14,352 nt of DNA from Acidobacteriota bacterium (GCA_027458945.1 DAIDOU010000211.1:1-14352); one strand, 5' to 3'. Positions 1 to 7,385 are shown, counted from the stretch's first letter. The notes: generated by a model not told the origin, from the sequence alone. Numbers and translations: made by a program.

Positions 1-776
1 TGTCCGCCGCGGAGGTCGACGTCGAGCTGGCGTCCGCGGGGACCCCGGCCATCGCGCGGCTGCGGGGGGCCGTGCACTGGCACACGCGCGCCTCCGACGG
101 GGCCGCGACGCTCGAGGCGATGGCGCGGGCGTGCCAGCGCCGCGGCGCGTCGTGGGCCGTCGTGGCCGATCACACGCGCGGCCTCGAGTGCGTCAACGGC
201 CTCGACGGCGAGGGGATTGAGCTGCAGCGCCGGGCCGTGGCGGTGTGGAACCGGCGGCGCGGCGAGGAGCTCTGGCTGGTGCAGGGGCTGGAGGCGGAGA
301 TCCTCGACGACGGCCGCCTCGACCTGCCGCGCGCCGCCAGGGAGGGGGTCCTCGTCCTCGCCGCGGTTCACACCGGCCTCGGGGACCGCCGCGACCAGAC
401 GGCCCGGCTCGTGCGCGCGGTCGAGGAGCCGGGAGTCTGGGCGCTCGCGCACCCGCAGGGGCGGCTGTTCGAGCGGCGGCCCGGGATCCGCGCCAACTGG
501 GAGGTGGTGTTCGCGGCGGTGGCGGCCGCGGGCGTGCTCCTCGAGATCAACGGCTTCCCCCGCCGCCAGGACCTCGACCCGACGCTGGCCGGCCTCGCCG
601 CGGCCGCCGGCGCCCGTTTCGTCCTCGCCTCCGACGCGCACCACCCGCATCACCTGGCGTTCGACGCCACGGCGGCGGCGCTCGCCGCGCGCGCCGGGGT
701 GGGCGAGGGCGCGATCGTGAACTTCGAGACGCTCGATCACCTCGCCGCTGGGCGCCCCGACCTCGCCGTGCCGTGA
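1..776 (+). CDS. PHP-domain metallo-hydrolase, C-terminal part of a PolX-type protein (5' truncated)
   Basis: The reading frame is open from base 3 with no stop, so the true start lies before the window; the first available start-like codon is a GTG at 72, but it falls inside the first metal motif and is not the real start. Visible PHP metal-ligand motifs in order are HWH (bases 75-83) followed by SDG, ADH, GLEAE, AVHTG, AHPQGRL, LEINGFP and SDAH. The GRLFERRPG and LEIN segments and the RRQDLD stretch match the PHP module at the C-terminus of bacterial/archaeal family X DNA polymerases. There it is a metal-dependent phosphoesterase or 3'-5' exonuclease. The short linker before HWH (ending RLRGA) also resembles the PolX junction. 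A free-standing PHP phosphatase of the same subfamily is the alternative, because the polymerase part is not visible. It converges on cysK with only 11 bp between the stops. Confidence 0.8.
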   Translation, partial: SAAEVDVELASAGTPAIARLRGAVHWHTRASDGAATLEAMARACQRRGASWAVVADHTRGLECVNGLDGEGIELQRRAVAVWNRRRGEELWLVQGLEAEILDDGRLDLPRAAREGVLVLAAVHTGLGDRRDQTARLVRAVEEPGVWALAHPQGRLFERRPGIRANWEVVFAAVAAAGVLLEINGFPRRQDLDPTLAGLAAAAGARFVLASDAHHPHHLAFDATAAALAARAGVGEGAIVNFETLDHLAAGRPDLAVP

Positions 777-787
777 GCCGAGGCGCG

Positions 788-1717
788 CTAGTCGAGGCCG
801 GCGAACAGCTCGGTCGAGATGTAGCGCTCGGAGGTCGAGGGCACGACGAACACCACCAGCTTGCCCGTGTTCTCCGGCCGGGCGGCGATCGCCACCGCCG
901 CGTGCGCGGCGGCGCCGGAGGAGATGCCGGCGAGGATCCCCTCCTCGCGCGCGAGGCGGCGCGCCATCACGAACGCCTCCTCGTTGCCGACCTGGACGAC
1001 CTCGTCGATGACGCCGGTGTCGAGGTTGGCGGGGATGAAGCCGGCCCCCAGCCCCTGCAGCTTGTGCGGCCCGGGCGCGCCGCCCGAGAGGACCGGCGAT
1101 CCGGCCGGCTCGACGGCCACGATGCGCACGGCAGGCTTGCGCGCCCGCCACACGCGGCCGACCCCGGTGAGCGTGCCGCCGGTGCCCGCTCCGGCGACGA
1201 AGACGTCCATGCCGCCGTCGGTGTCGCGCCACAGCTCCTCGGCTGTGGTCGCGGCGTGGACCTCGGGGTTGGCCGGGTTCTCGAACTGCTGCGGCATCGC
1301 GGCGCCGGGGATCTCGGCGAGCAACTCGGCCGCTTTGCGGATGGCGCCCTTCATCCCCTCCGCCGCCGGGGTGAGGACCAGCTCGGCGCCGAGCAGCTTG
1401 AGCACCTTGCGGCGTTCGAGCGAGACGCTCTCGGGCATCGCGATGACGCAGCGGTACCCTTTGGCCGCGGCCACCATCGCGAGTGCGATGCCGGTGTTCC
1501 CCGACGTCGGCTCGACGATCACCGAGCGCCCGGGCTGCAGCCGGCCGTCCCGCTCCATCGCCTCGACCATGGCGACACCGATGCGGTCCTTGACCGAGTG
1601 GGCGGGGTTGAAGAACTCGAGCTTCGCCGCGACCGTGGCGCCGCCGCTCGTGACGCGGTTGAGCCGCACCAGCGGCGTGTTGCCGACGAGCTTGGTGATA
1701 TCCGACGCGATTCGCAT
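788..1717 (-). CDS. cysK: Cysteine synthase A (O-acetylserine sulfhydrylase)
   Basis: A 309-residue PLP-dependent enzyme of the usual CysK length. It would make L-cysteine from O-acetylserine and sulfide in the cytoplasm. Visible motifs are NTPLVRL (13-19), the PLP lysine Lys43 in SVKDR, the substrate loop TSGNTG (71-76), QQFENPANP (143-151), the phosphate-binding GAGTGGT (176-182) and GISSGAA (264-270). The C-terminal SERYIST replaces the usual GERYLST, a Gly-to-Ser change. The ATG start is supported by the strong Shine-Dalgarno AGGGAGGA two bases upstream, which overlaps the TAG stop of the preceding rrf2-type gene. The two are 9 bp apart and surely cotranscribed and translationally coupled. 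This pairing recalls Bacillus/Staphylococcus CymR, an Rrf2 repressor that forms a complex with CysK; whether that happens here is inference. Cystathionine beta-synthase-like enzymes are a less likely alternative. Confidence 0.95.
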   Translation of the reverse strand: MRIASDITKLVGNTPLVRLNRVTSGGATVAAKLEFFNPAHSVKDRIGVAMVEAMERDGRLQPGRSVIVEPTSGNTGIALAMVAAAKGYRCVIAMPESVSLERRKVLKLLGAELVLTPAAEGMKGAIRKAAELLAEIPGAAMPQQFENPANPEVHAATTAEELWRDTDGGMDVFVAGAGTGGTLTGVGRVWRARKPAVRIVAVEPAGSPVLSGGAPGPHKLQGLGAGFIPANLDTGVIDEVVQVGNEEAFVMARRLAREEGILAGISSGAAAHAAVAIAARPENTGKLVVFVVPSTSERYISTELFAGLD

Positions 1718-1726
1718 GGTTCCTCC

Positions 1727-2113
1727 CTAGATGCAGAAATCGGCCGTGGCCTCGGCCTCCGCCTCGACGCGGAGCAGCGCCGCGAGGCTCAACCCCGCCA
1801 GCACGCCGGCCCGGGCCTCGGCCAGGCGCGCGGTGAGCCAGCGCGCCGCCGGTCCGCCCGCGCCCGGCTGCGGCTGCGGCCGCAGCAGCCGGGTCAGCGG
1901 CACGTCGGTGGGAGCGGCGGCCAGGCGAACCCCGCCGCGGGCTCCGCGCGCGGTCACGACCAGCCCCTCCCGCGCCAGACCGCCGAGGAGGCGCGCGAGG
2001 AACTTGGCCGGAACGCCCCGCCGCCGCGCGATCTCGGCGGCGGTCAGGGCGTTGGGCCAGGCCTGCCCCAGTTCCAACAGCGCGTCCAGTCGGTAGACCT
2101 CGGTTCCATTCAC
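1727..2113 (-). CDS. Rrf2-family transcriptional regulator without Fe-S cysteines
   Basis: A 128-residue protein if it starts at the GTG at 2113. The N-terminal EVYRLDALLEL helix aligns with the typical Rrf2 start. It is followed by a winged helix-turn-helix with AAEIARRRGVP (25-35), KFLARLLGGL and the wing RGARGG (56-61). The three cysteines that hold the Fe-S cluster in IscR/NsrR are absent; the only Cys is the penultimate residue (127). It is therefore probably not an Fe-S sensor of the IscR kind and is closer in logic to CymR. The GTG has no visible Shine-Dalgarno sequence; a leaderless message is possible. A longer in-frame start at 2296 is rejected because it would translate a terminator hairpin and a low-complexity tract. 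The gene overlaps the ribosome-binding site of cysK and forms an operon with it. Targets are unknown, but an 11-mer upstream of it recurs before both cytochrome operons. Confidence 0.8.
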   Translation of the reverse strand: MNGTEVYRLDALLELGQAWPNALTAAEIARRRGVPAKFLARLLGGLAREGLVVTARGARGGVRLAAAPTDVPLTRLLRPQPQPGAGGPAARWLTARLAEARAGVLAGLSLAALLRVEAEAEATADFCI

Positions 2114-2120
2114 GACATTG

Positions 2121-2149
2121 ATGATGGGAGATATCAGATTACTTGTCAA
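2121..2149 (-). promoter_or_regulatory. Possible promoter/operator of the rrf2-cysK operon
   Basis: The minus strand carries TTGACA (2144-2149) within the 11-mer that reads ACTTGTCAAGA on the plus strand. This is identical to the element in front of both cytochrome operons. A 17-bp spacer leads only to a poor -10 candidate (2121-2126, CATCAT), with the GTG start about 7 bp further on. A second shared word, CATTCACGA (plus, 2107-2115), abuts the 11-mer after one base in the cytochrome promoters but is about 26 bp away here. Promoter function is weakly supported; the shared words are the firm observation. Confidence 0.4.
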
Positions 2150-2156
2150 GACCCAT

Positions 2157-2246
2157 GAGGGGAAGGGAGAAGAGAGACGGGAGAAGGGAGACGAGAGCCC
2201 GTAGTTCCTCTCCCTTCTACCCTCTACCTTCTTCCTTCTTCCCTTC
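2157..2246. repeat. Purine tract followed by pyrimidine tract (low-complexity imperfect inverted repeat)
   Basis: About 41 nearly pure purines (2157-2197, interrupted by C at 2178 and 2192) are followed, after a short spacer, by about 41 mostly pyrimidine bases (2206-2246). Blocks such as AGAAGGGAGA and CTCTCCCTTCT are complementary, so the region can form a long imperfect hairpin. It lies between the end of operon 1 and the Rrf2 gene and looks non-coding. Confidence 0.65.
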
Positions 2247-2268
2247 ACCTCGCGCGTCCCCAGAGACA

Positions 2269-2298
2269 CTTTGGGCTCCCGGTCGCGGGAGCCCAAAG
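2269..2298 (-). terminator. Hairpin terminator of operon 1
   Basis: A perfect 13-bp stem (CTTTGGGCTCCCG with CGGGAGCCCAAAG) has a 4-base loop and lies 29 bp beyond the stop codon of the barrel gene. The stretch following it on the minus strand is only modestly T-rich (TGTCTCT), so termination may be partial. As the last gene of operon 1 ends just before it, it is the natural end of that transcript. Confidence 0.65.
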
Positions 2299-2326
2299 AG
2301 ATGAACTCAAGTGCGGTGCGCTGCGA

Positions 2327-4270
2327 TCAGTCGTTGTGCCAGCGCAGGAAGAAGCCGTAGATCTTGGCGTCGAAGTTGGCGATCGGCAGCGCGACCTCGC
2401 GGTACATGTGCTTGTCGAAGCGCAACGAGGCGCCGAGCGTGCGGGTCAGGTCGAAGTCGCAGCCCAGGCTGGTGCGGTCGAGCTTGAGCGCGAGGTCGCC
2501 GGTGTTCTCGAAGTGCGAGTAGCCGGCGTCAAAGCGGACCGGCCCGGCGTGGTAGGTCACCGAGGCGCTCTTCTCGGTCCCATCCTCGGTGTACAGCGAG
2601 GGCTCGAGGCTGAAGTCCTGCGGGACGCGGATCGTGATCGCGCTGTCGACCTTGTAGATACCGTAGCCGACGCGGACGTCGAGCGCCGAGATCGGGGTGA
2701 GGACCAGGTCGCCGCCCCAGTGCTTGGTGGTGGCCGTCTGGTTGATCCCCGAAGTCGGGTTGTCGGTCCTGATCTGTTCCCCGGTTCCGACCAGCTCGAG
2801 GAAACTGCCGGCCCGCCAGCTGGCGCGCCCGCGCCAGCGCTCGAGGTTGAGGTAGTCGGTGCGGACGACCGCGTTATCCGCGTCGTCCTTCTTGTAGTCG
2901 ACGGACAGCCTGACGGTGGCGAGCGCCAGCGTCGCGCCCGCCGTGGTCCGCTTGACCTGGCGGTCGTAGCGGCCGGCCTGGCCGCCGGGGACCACGATCT
3001 CGGCGGCCGCGGGCGACACGGTCAGCGACTGGTTGGCGCGCGCCCACCCGGCCCACAGCTGCAGCGGGCCGAGGTTGCTCGAGGAGAGGCGGAACTCCGC
3101 CACGTTCTCGTTGCGCTCCATCGCGTCCTGGACGCCGAGCAACGTGGAAAGGTTCTTGGGGTCAGCACCGGAGAAGTTGACGGTGTTGATGTACAGGTCG
3201 GCGATCGTCCCCAGCCCGTCGAGGTCGCGGTGGCGCTTGGTGTAGCCGACCGTGAGGTCGAGGCCGTCCACGATCGTCGCCTCGATGCGGGCGTTGCCCT
3301 GCCAGTCGAGGCTGTTGGCGCGCGACTGCACCGCCTCCGACAGGCCGGAGTAGAAGCGGGAGAGCTTGAACGACGCCAGCGTGCCCCACGCGGACTCCTG
3401 GTCGGTGGTGTCGGTGGCGAAGTCGGCGCGGGTGAACGAAGCGACGAGACGAACGCCGTCGGCGATGCGGCCGGTGACGTATCCGGTGGTGATCGGCGTC
3501 GTGCCCTTCGTGTGGGTGTTGTCGAGGTAGGTGGTGAGGCTGATCGGTTGGCCAAGCACGGGCCGCGTGTTATTGCCGCTGCCGGCGCCGGGAAGCAGGC
3601 TGTCGGCCTGGGTCGAGTTGTACACGCGCCAGCCCTGCAGGATCCGGCCGGAGAAGCTGCCGACCTTGAAGCCAATGCCGCCGCGGAACTCCTGCGTGGT
3701 CTCGCCCAGGTTGGAGAGGAGGCGGAACTCGTCCTGCCCCACCGTCGCGGTCGTGCGGGCCGAGCCCGAGTAGCGAACCAGCTGGTAGCCGAACAGCGGA
3801 CTCACCGCGCTGTCGGGCAGGAACGTCAGGTCGAGGTTGACCGTGTCGAGGGCGCGGTTGATCGTCTGCTCGCCGGGGACGACGCCGGACGCGAACAGCG
3901 GATTGGCGAAGCCGGGCAGCGAGTTGTAGAACTCGGAGTGGCGGTACGAGAGGCGCATGTCGTACACGTGCGCCAGACCGGCCGTCAGGCGGAAGCTGGC
4001 CTGCGGCTCGGCGCCGATCCCGGACGCATCGATGCGCAGGTGGTCGAAGAGCTTCGGACCGTCGGAGTTGTCCACGGTCGTCAGCGAGAACGAGCGCAGC
4101 AACAGCCCCTGGCCCTCGTTGATCTGGCTGCGGTAGACGCCGTTGTTGCCGGTGATGCGCGTCCACTGCTGGCCGAGATCGAGGGAGAACTGGGTCGACT
4201 GCGCGGACGCGGTGGCGCCCCACGACGCGACCACGAGCAGACCCACGAAGTATGCGAAACGCTTGGTCAT
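2327..4270 (-). CDS. MtrB/PioB-like outer-membrane beta-barrel of a porin-cytochrome conduit (operon 1)
   Basis: A 647-residue protein with a clear Sec signal peptide (basic MTKR, hydrophobic core, probable cleavage after ATASA, before QS). The rest is rich in alternating polar/aromatic beta-strands separated by Gly/Asp/Asn loops. The length matches MtrB/PioB barrels, which sheath an MtrA-type decaheme across the outer membrane. The mature N-terminus carries a W-x4-TGNNG-x3-SQ-x4-QG pattern shared with the barrel of operon 2. It lacks the N-terminal CXXC of Shewanella MtrB; the only Cys is near the C-terminus. The last residues are FFLRWHND rather than a terminal Phe, so the C-terminal sorting signal is slightly atypical. 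AGGAGA precedes the ATG and overlaps the TAG stop of the upstream MtrA-type gene (10 bp apart), indicating coupled translation with its predicted partner. Assignment rests on architecture and context rather than a diagnostic motif. Confidence 0.8.
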   Translation of the reverse strand: MTKRFAYFVGLLVVASWGATASAQSTQFSLDLGQQWTRITGNNGVYRSQINEGQGLLLRSFSLTTVDNSDGPKLFDHLRIDASGIGAEPQASFRLTAGLAHVYDMRLSYRHSEFYNSLPGFANPLFASGVVPGEQTINRALDTVNLDLTFLPDSAVSPLFGYQLVRYSGSARTTATVGQDEFRLLSNLGETTQEFRGGIGFKVGSFSGRILQGWRVYNSTQADSLLPGAGSGNNTRPVLGQPISLTTYLDNTHTKGTTPITTGYVTGRIADGVRLVASFTRADFATDTTDQESAWGTLASFKLSRFYSGLSEAVQSRANSLDWQGNARIEATIVDGLDLTVGYTKRHRDLDGLGTIADLYINTVNFSGADPKNLSTLLGVQDAMERNENVAEFRLSSSNLGPLQLWAGWARANQSLTVSPAAAEIVVPGGQAGRYDRQVKRTTAGATLALATVRLSVDYKKDDADNAVVRTDYLNLERWRGRASWRAGSFLELVGTGEQIRTDNPTSGINQTATTKHWGGDLVLTPISALDVRVGYGIYKVDSAITIRVPQDFSLEPSLYTEDGTEKSASVTYHAGPVRFDAGYSHFENTGDLALKLDRTSLGCDFDLTRTLGASLRFDKHMYREVALPIANFDAKIYGFFLRWHND

Positions 4271-4280
4271 CGCTCGTCTC

Positions 4281-5165
4281 CTATTTCAGCAGCATCGGGG
4301 AGCTGTTCGAACCGTGGATCGCGACGTGGCAGACCGTGCAGTTCTGATAGCGCGCGCTGCGCAGGTCGTGGAACGACGGTGGTTGCGCTCCGAGCGTGCC
4401 GGCGGGGAGGGTCGTGTGGCACTCGAGACAGAGCTGATCGACCCGCGCGCGGATGAGCATCTTGGGGTTGTTGGAGCCGTGCGGCTCGTGGCAGGAGAGG
4501 CAGTTGCCCTCGAAGCCCGACACGTGCGAGAACACGAACGGCCCCTGCTTCTCGGTGTGGCACGACAGGCACGGCAGCTCGCCGGAGGCCGTCTTCTTCA
4601 GGTTGTGCTCACCGCGGCCGCCGTGCGGGTTGTGGCAGGAAACGCACTCCATGCCGCTGCGCGCCAGGTGGTGGTGGTACGGCCGCTCGAAGTCGGCCTT
4701 CTGCGCCGGGTGACAGCCCACGCAAAGCGTGGTCGAGGGGTTGTCGCGGAGCAACGCCGTCGCGCCCTTGGCCGGGCTGTGGACCGAGTGGCAATCGGTG
4801 CAGTTGACCGACGCGGCGGCGTGGAAGCCGTGCGCCGTGCGGTCGAATTCAGGTGAGGACTGGTGACAGGAGAGGCAGAGCTTCGCCCCGGCCGCACCCT
4901 TGGGCACCGCGATCGTGCTGACGTCGGGGTTGGCGAGGTGCTTCGTCGTGTCGCCGTGGCAGCTCTCGCACACGGCCTTGGTGTTGCCGAGGCGCGCGTG
5001 CGGGTTGTTCGGGAAGTGCGCCGCCACGGTGTCGTGACAGTCGGAGCACGGAGCGAAGGCGGCAACGTCGTGGCTGGTCGCCGGCTGGCCGGCGGCGTAC
5101 GCCGTCCCCAGGCCGACGAGGAGCGACACGCTGAGGGCGCTGAAAAGTCGATGCCATGTGCGCAT
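4281..5165 (-). CDS. MtrA/DmsE-family periplasmic decaheme c-type cytochrome (operon 1)
   Basis: A 294-residue protein with a Sec signal peptide (MRTWHR, hydrophobic core, cleavage near TAYAA-GQ) and exactly ten CXXCH heme motifs, at residues 40, 66, 97, 122, 148, 174, 199, 222, 246 and 276. The regular spacing and length match the MtrA/DmsE/PioA family, which forms a heme wire through an MtrB barrel. Extra histidines (HGFH, YHHHL, PHG, IHG) can supply distal ligands. I chose the ATG at 5165 because AAAGGTGG lies about 5 bases upstream; a GTG at 5174 falls inside that ribosome-binding site. It sits between the OmcA/MtrC-type gene (64 bp upstream, with a strong hairpin) and the barrel gene (10 bp downstream). 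The expected role is carrying electrons from periplasmic carriers to the outer-face cytochrome. Confidence 0.92.
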   Translation of the reverse strand: MRTWHRLFSALSVSLLVGLGTAYAAGQPATSHDVAAFAPCSDCHDTVAAHFPNNPHARLGNTKAVCESCHGDTTKHLANPDVSTIAVPKGAAGAKLCLSCHQSSPEFDRTAHGFHAAASVNCTDCHSVHSPAKGATALLRDNPSTTLCVGCHPAQKADFERPYHHHLARSGMECVSCHNPHGGRGEHNLKKTASGELPCLSCHTEKQGPFVFSHVSGFEGNCLSCHEPHGSNNPKMLIRARVDQLCLECHTTLPAGTLGAQPPSFHDLRSARYQNCTVCHVAIHGSNSSPMLLK

Positions 5166-5187
5166 CCGATCCACCTTTCATCGGACG

Positions 5188-5218
5188 CTCCCGGGCGGCC
5201 ACGGCGGCCGCCCGGGAG
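5188..5218 (-). promoter_or_regulatory. Intercistronic hairpin in operon 1
   Basis: A perfect 13-bp inverted repeat (CTCCCGGGCGGCC and GGCCGCCCGGGAG) with a 5-base loop lies between the OmcA/MtrC-type stop and the start of the MtrA-type gene. No T-run follows on the minus strand, so it is unlikely to be a full terminator. A role in RNA processing, 3'-end stability or partial attenuation would fit, allowing more outer-face cytochrome than conduit. Confidence 0.6.
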
Positions 5219-5229
5219 TTGGTCCGTTG

Positions 5230-7320
5230 CTACCGTGCGTGAACCTTGGCGACGGCGAAGTCGGAGTCGGTGCCGTGGCAGACCTCGCACGCCTCGCCGA
5301 ACGTCGCCGTCATCGTGACCGCGTGCGCCGCCGCCTGCCGCTCGTCGTGGCAGGAGAGGCACGCCGCCGCGGTCGGCTGCATGAGCTGGACGTACGGGTT
5401 GCGCAGCGTCGGGGTCGGCAGCACGCCGTCGGGCAGCGGCACCTCGAACGTCTGCTGCTGGCCGGACGGAACGTCCGCGTGGCACTTCAGGCAGTCGCGG
5501 CGATCACCGGGGAACACCACGTCGTTGAAGTTGTTGACGCTCCCGTGGTAGCCGTAGATCGTGTACGGGATCGTCATGTTCTCGCCGGTGTGGATGCGGT
5601 GGATCAGGTACTTGAAGTGGATCGTCTCCGGCGGGGCCTGGTCGGCGGGCCGGTAGGTGGTGTCGGTGTTATTGGGGTTGTGGCAGATCACGCACTCCTC
5701 GACCTTGAAGCGCTGGCCGCCGTGGAGCGCGAGCTGATTGTGGCAGACGTTGCACTTGTTGATGTCGACCACGGTGCGGCGCGCCTGCGGCTGCGCGTCG
5801 GTGATCGCCACGTCGTAGATCGGGTTCTGCGCCGCCTCACGCACCGTCGCCTGGCTTGCCGTCTCGGGGGCCGGGTTGAGCGTGATGATGCGGTAGAGGT
5901 CGGCCGACAGCGTCCAGGTGCCGGTGGCGTCCGCCGGGATCGCATCCGGGAACGTGAACGTCGAGGTGTCGCCGCTGGAGACCGCGTTCTTGCCGACGCG
6001 CTCGGAGAGGTAGCCGGTGTACTCGGTCGTCGGGCCGCCGAAGATGAAGCTGAAGCTCGACAGCGTCGAGGGGTCGACGAACGAGCCGTCGTTGTTGGTC
6101 ACGGCGAACGTCACCGTCGGCTTGCTCCCCGGCGTCGCGTTCGTCATGCCGATGATCTGGATGTTCAGGCCCTTGAGCTGCGCCGCCCGGGTCGGGACGA
6201 CGTGCGCGCCGATGATCGAGGCGTCGAAGTCGTTCTCGCCCTGGGGCTGGTGGCAGGAGGCGCACGCCGAGTCGTCGGCCTGGGGACCGCCCTTGTGGTT
6301 GGCGCCGGTCGTCCAGTCGATCGCGTCATGGCAGGAGCCGCACGCCGCCTGCGACGGGAAGGAGTACCAGACGTACCCCTGCGGGGAGCTCGGCTGGTGG
6401 CAGGTGGTGCAGTTGCGGATGTCCTGCGGGAAGACGACGTCGGAGAAATCGTTGAGCGACTGCCGGTAGCCGATGATCTGGTACGGGTGGCCGGCCTTGA
6501 CCGACGGCAGGCTGCTCCCCATGTGGATCTTGTGGATCATCACTTTGGCGTCGACGCTGTTGCCGGTGTCGGGATCGACGGTCTGGGGGTTGTGGCAGAG
6601 GACGCAGAGCTTGATGTCCCGGCGGCCGGTCTCGCCGTGGGCGGCGAGCGGGTCGTGGCACTGGTTGCACGTCGCGTCGGTCATCTTGTTCCAGGTGTCG
6701 GTGACCGGCTGGCCGTCGGGGCGGAAGTCGTACTCGACGTCCTTGACGTACGTCTTGCTGATCGTGATCGGGTCGGTGAGGTTGATGATGCGCGTGGCGT
6801 AGATGCCGAGCGTGTGCGTCTTCGTCACGTCGTACCCGGCCGGCAGCGTGCTGGTGAAGTGAAAGCGCGCGTGCCCGGTTGCGATGTCCTCCCACGTGCC
6901 CTTCGCGGTGGTCGCCTGCTGTGCGGTGTTGTGCGTGATCGGGCTCGTCACCGTATTGGTGAAGTAGTCGGTGTAGTGACGGGTGGCCGGGTCGTACCAG
7001 TCGAGGATGAACGACATCGCGATCGTTCCCGGCGTGAGCACCCCGGCGCGGTCGAGCGGCTGGTTGCCGTCGTCGGTGAAGGTGACGTCCACGACCGGCT
7101 TGTTGTCGGCGCCGATCACGACGCTGTTCACGGTGATGTTCAAGCCCGGCCGGATGTACGCCAACTGCTGCGCGGTCAGGTAGTGCTCCGCCTGCGCCGA
7201 CGTGAACATCTTCGGGTCCACCGCCGCGTGCAACCGCCGTGTCACGGTGGCGCCCGCGTGTGACGACGCCAACAGGTTGCTCCCCGCCAGCAGCGTCATA
7301 CCAACCTGAAGTAGCATCAT
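5230..7320 (-). CDS. OmcA/MtrC-family extracellular decaheme c-type cytochrome
   Basis: A 696-residue protein with ten CXXCH motifs in two pentaheme clusters: residues 218, 239, 304, 327, 353 and 523, 543, 610, 654, 678. Before each cluster lies a heme-free, beta-rich domain (about 37-200 and 360-515). This gives the beta/pentaheme/beta/pentaheme plan of MtrC and OmcA, and the length is also typical. Distal-ligand histidines occur in IHKIH (about 262-266) and IHRIH (about 573-577), repeated in the two halves. The family reduces extracellular metals, flavins or electrodes at the outer face. The start at 7320 follows AAGGGGG. The N-terminus is hydrophobic but has no basic n-region and no lipobox Cys, unlike the Shewanella lipoproteins, so the anchoring mode is unclear. 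First gene of operon 1, about 60 bases after the predicted promoter. Confidence 0.92.
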   Translation of the reverse strand: MMLLQVGMTLLAGSNLLASSHAGATVTRRLHAAVDPKMFTSAQAEHYLTAQQLAYIRPGLNITVNSVVIGADNKPVVDVTFTDDGNQPLDRAGVLTPGTIAMSFILDWYDPATRHYTDYFTNTVTSPITHNTAQQATTAKGTWEDIATGHARFHFTSTLPAGYDVTKTHTLGIYATRIINLTDPITISKTYVKDVEYDFRPDGQPVTDTWNKMTDATCNQCHDPLAAHGETGRRDIKLCVLCHNPQTVDPDTGNSVDAKVMIHKIHMGSSLPSVKAGHPYQIIGYRQSLNDFSDVVFPQDIRNCTTCHQPSSPQGYVWYSFPSQAACGSCHDAIDWTTGANHKGGPQADDSACASCHQPQGENDFDASIIGAHVVPTRAAQLKGLNIQIIGMTNATPGSKPTVTFAVTNNDGSFVDPSTLSSFSFIFGGPTTEYTGYLSERVGKNAVSSGDTSTFTFPDAIPADATGTWTLSADLYRIITLNPAPETASQATVREAAQNPIYDVAITDAQPQARRTVVDINKCNVCHNQLALHGGQRFKVEECVICHNPNNTDTTYRPADQAPPETIHFKYLIHRIHTGENMTIPYTIYGYHGSVNNFNDVVFPGDRRDCLKCHADVPSGQQQTFEVPLPDGVLPTPTLRNPYVQLMQPTAAACLSCHDERQAAAHAVTMTATFGEACEVCHGTDSDFAVAKVHAR

Positions 7321-7385
7321 TGCCTCATCCCCCTTCCGTGTCCGGTCCGGCGGAGTCCCGCCGTGCCGCTACGGTGACGACCGTA

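Noticed and set aside
245..2158. Very long plus-strand open frame across PHP, cysK and rrf2
   Set aside because: Arg/Ala/Gly-rich translation typical of an antisense shadow in GC-rich DNA. It covers three convincing genes.
1727..2296. Longer version of the Rrf2 protein starting at 2296
   Set aside because: The extra 61 residues would be encoded by a terminator hairpin, the low-complexity tract and the promoter. The family normally starts just before the YRLDALL helix.
2336..4456. Long plus-strand open frame opposite the operon 1 barrel
   Set aside because: Antisense shadow of the barrel gene with low-complexity Val/Arg/Glu composition and no domain.
5166..5174. GTG start at 5174 for the operon 1 MtrA-type cytochrome
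   Set aside because: It lies within the Shine-Dalgarno sequence that serves the ATG at 5165, and the signal peptide is complete from that ATG.
5158..7263. Long plus-strand open frame opposite the OmcA/MtrC-type gene
   Set aside because: Antisense shadow. The minus strand has ten ordered heme motifs and a clear domain plan.
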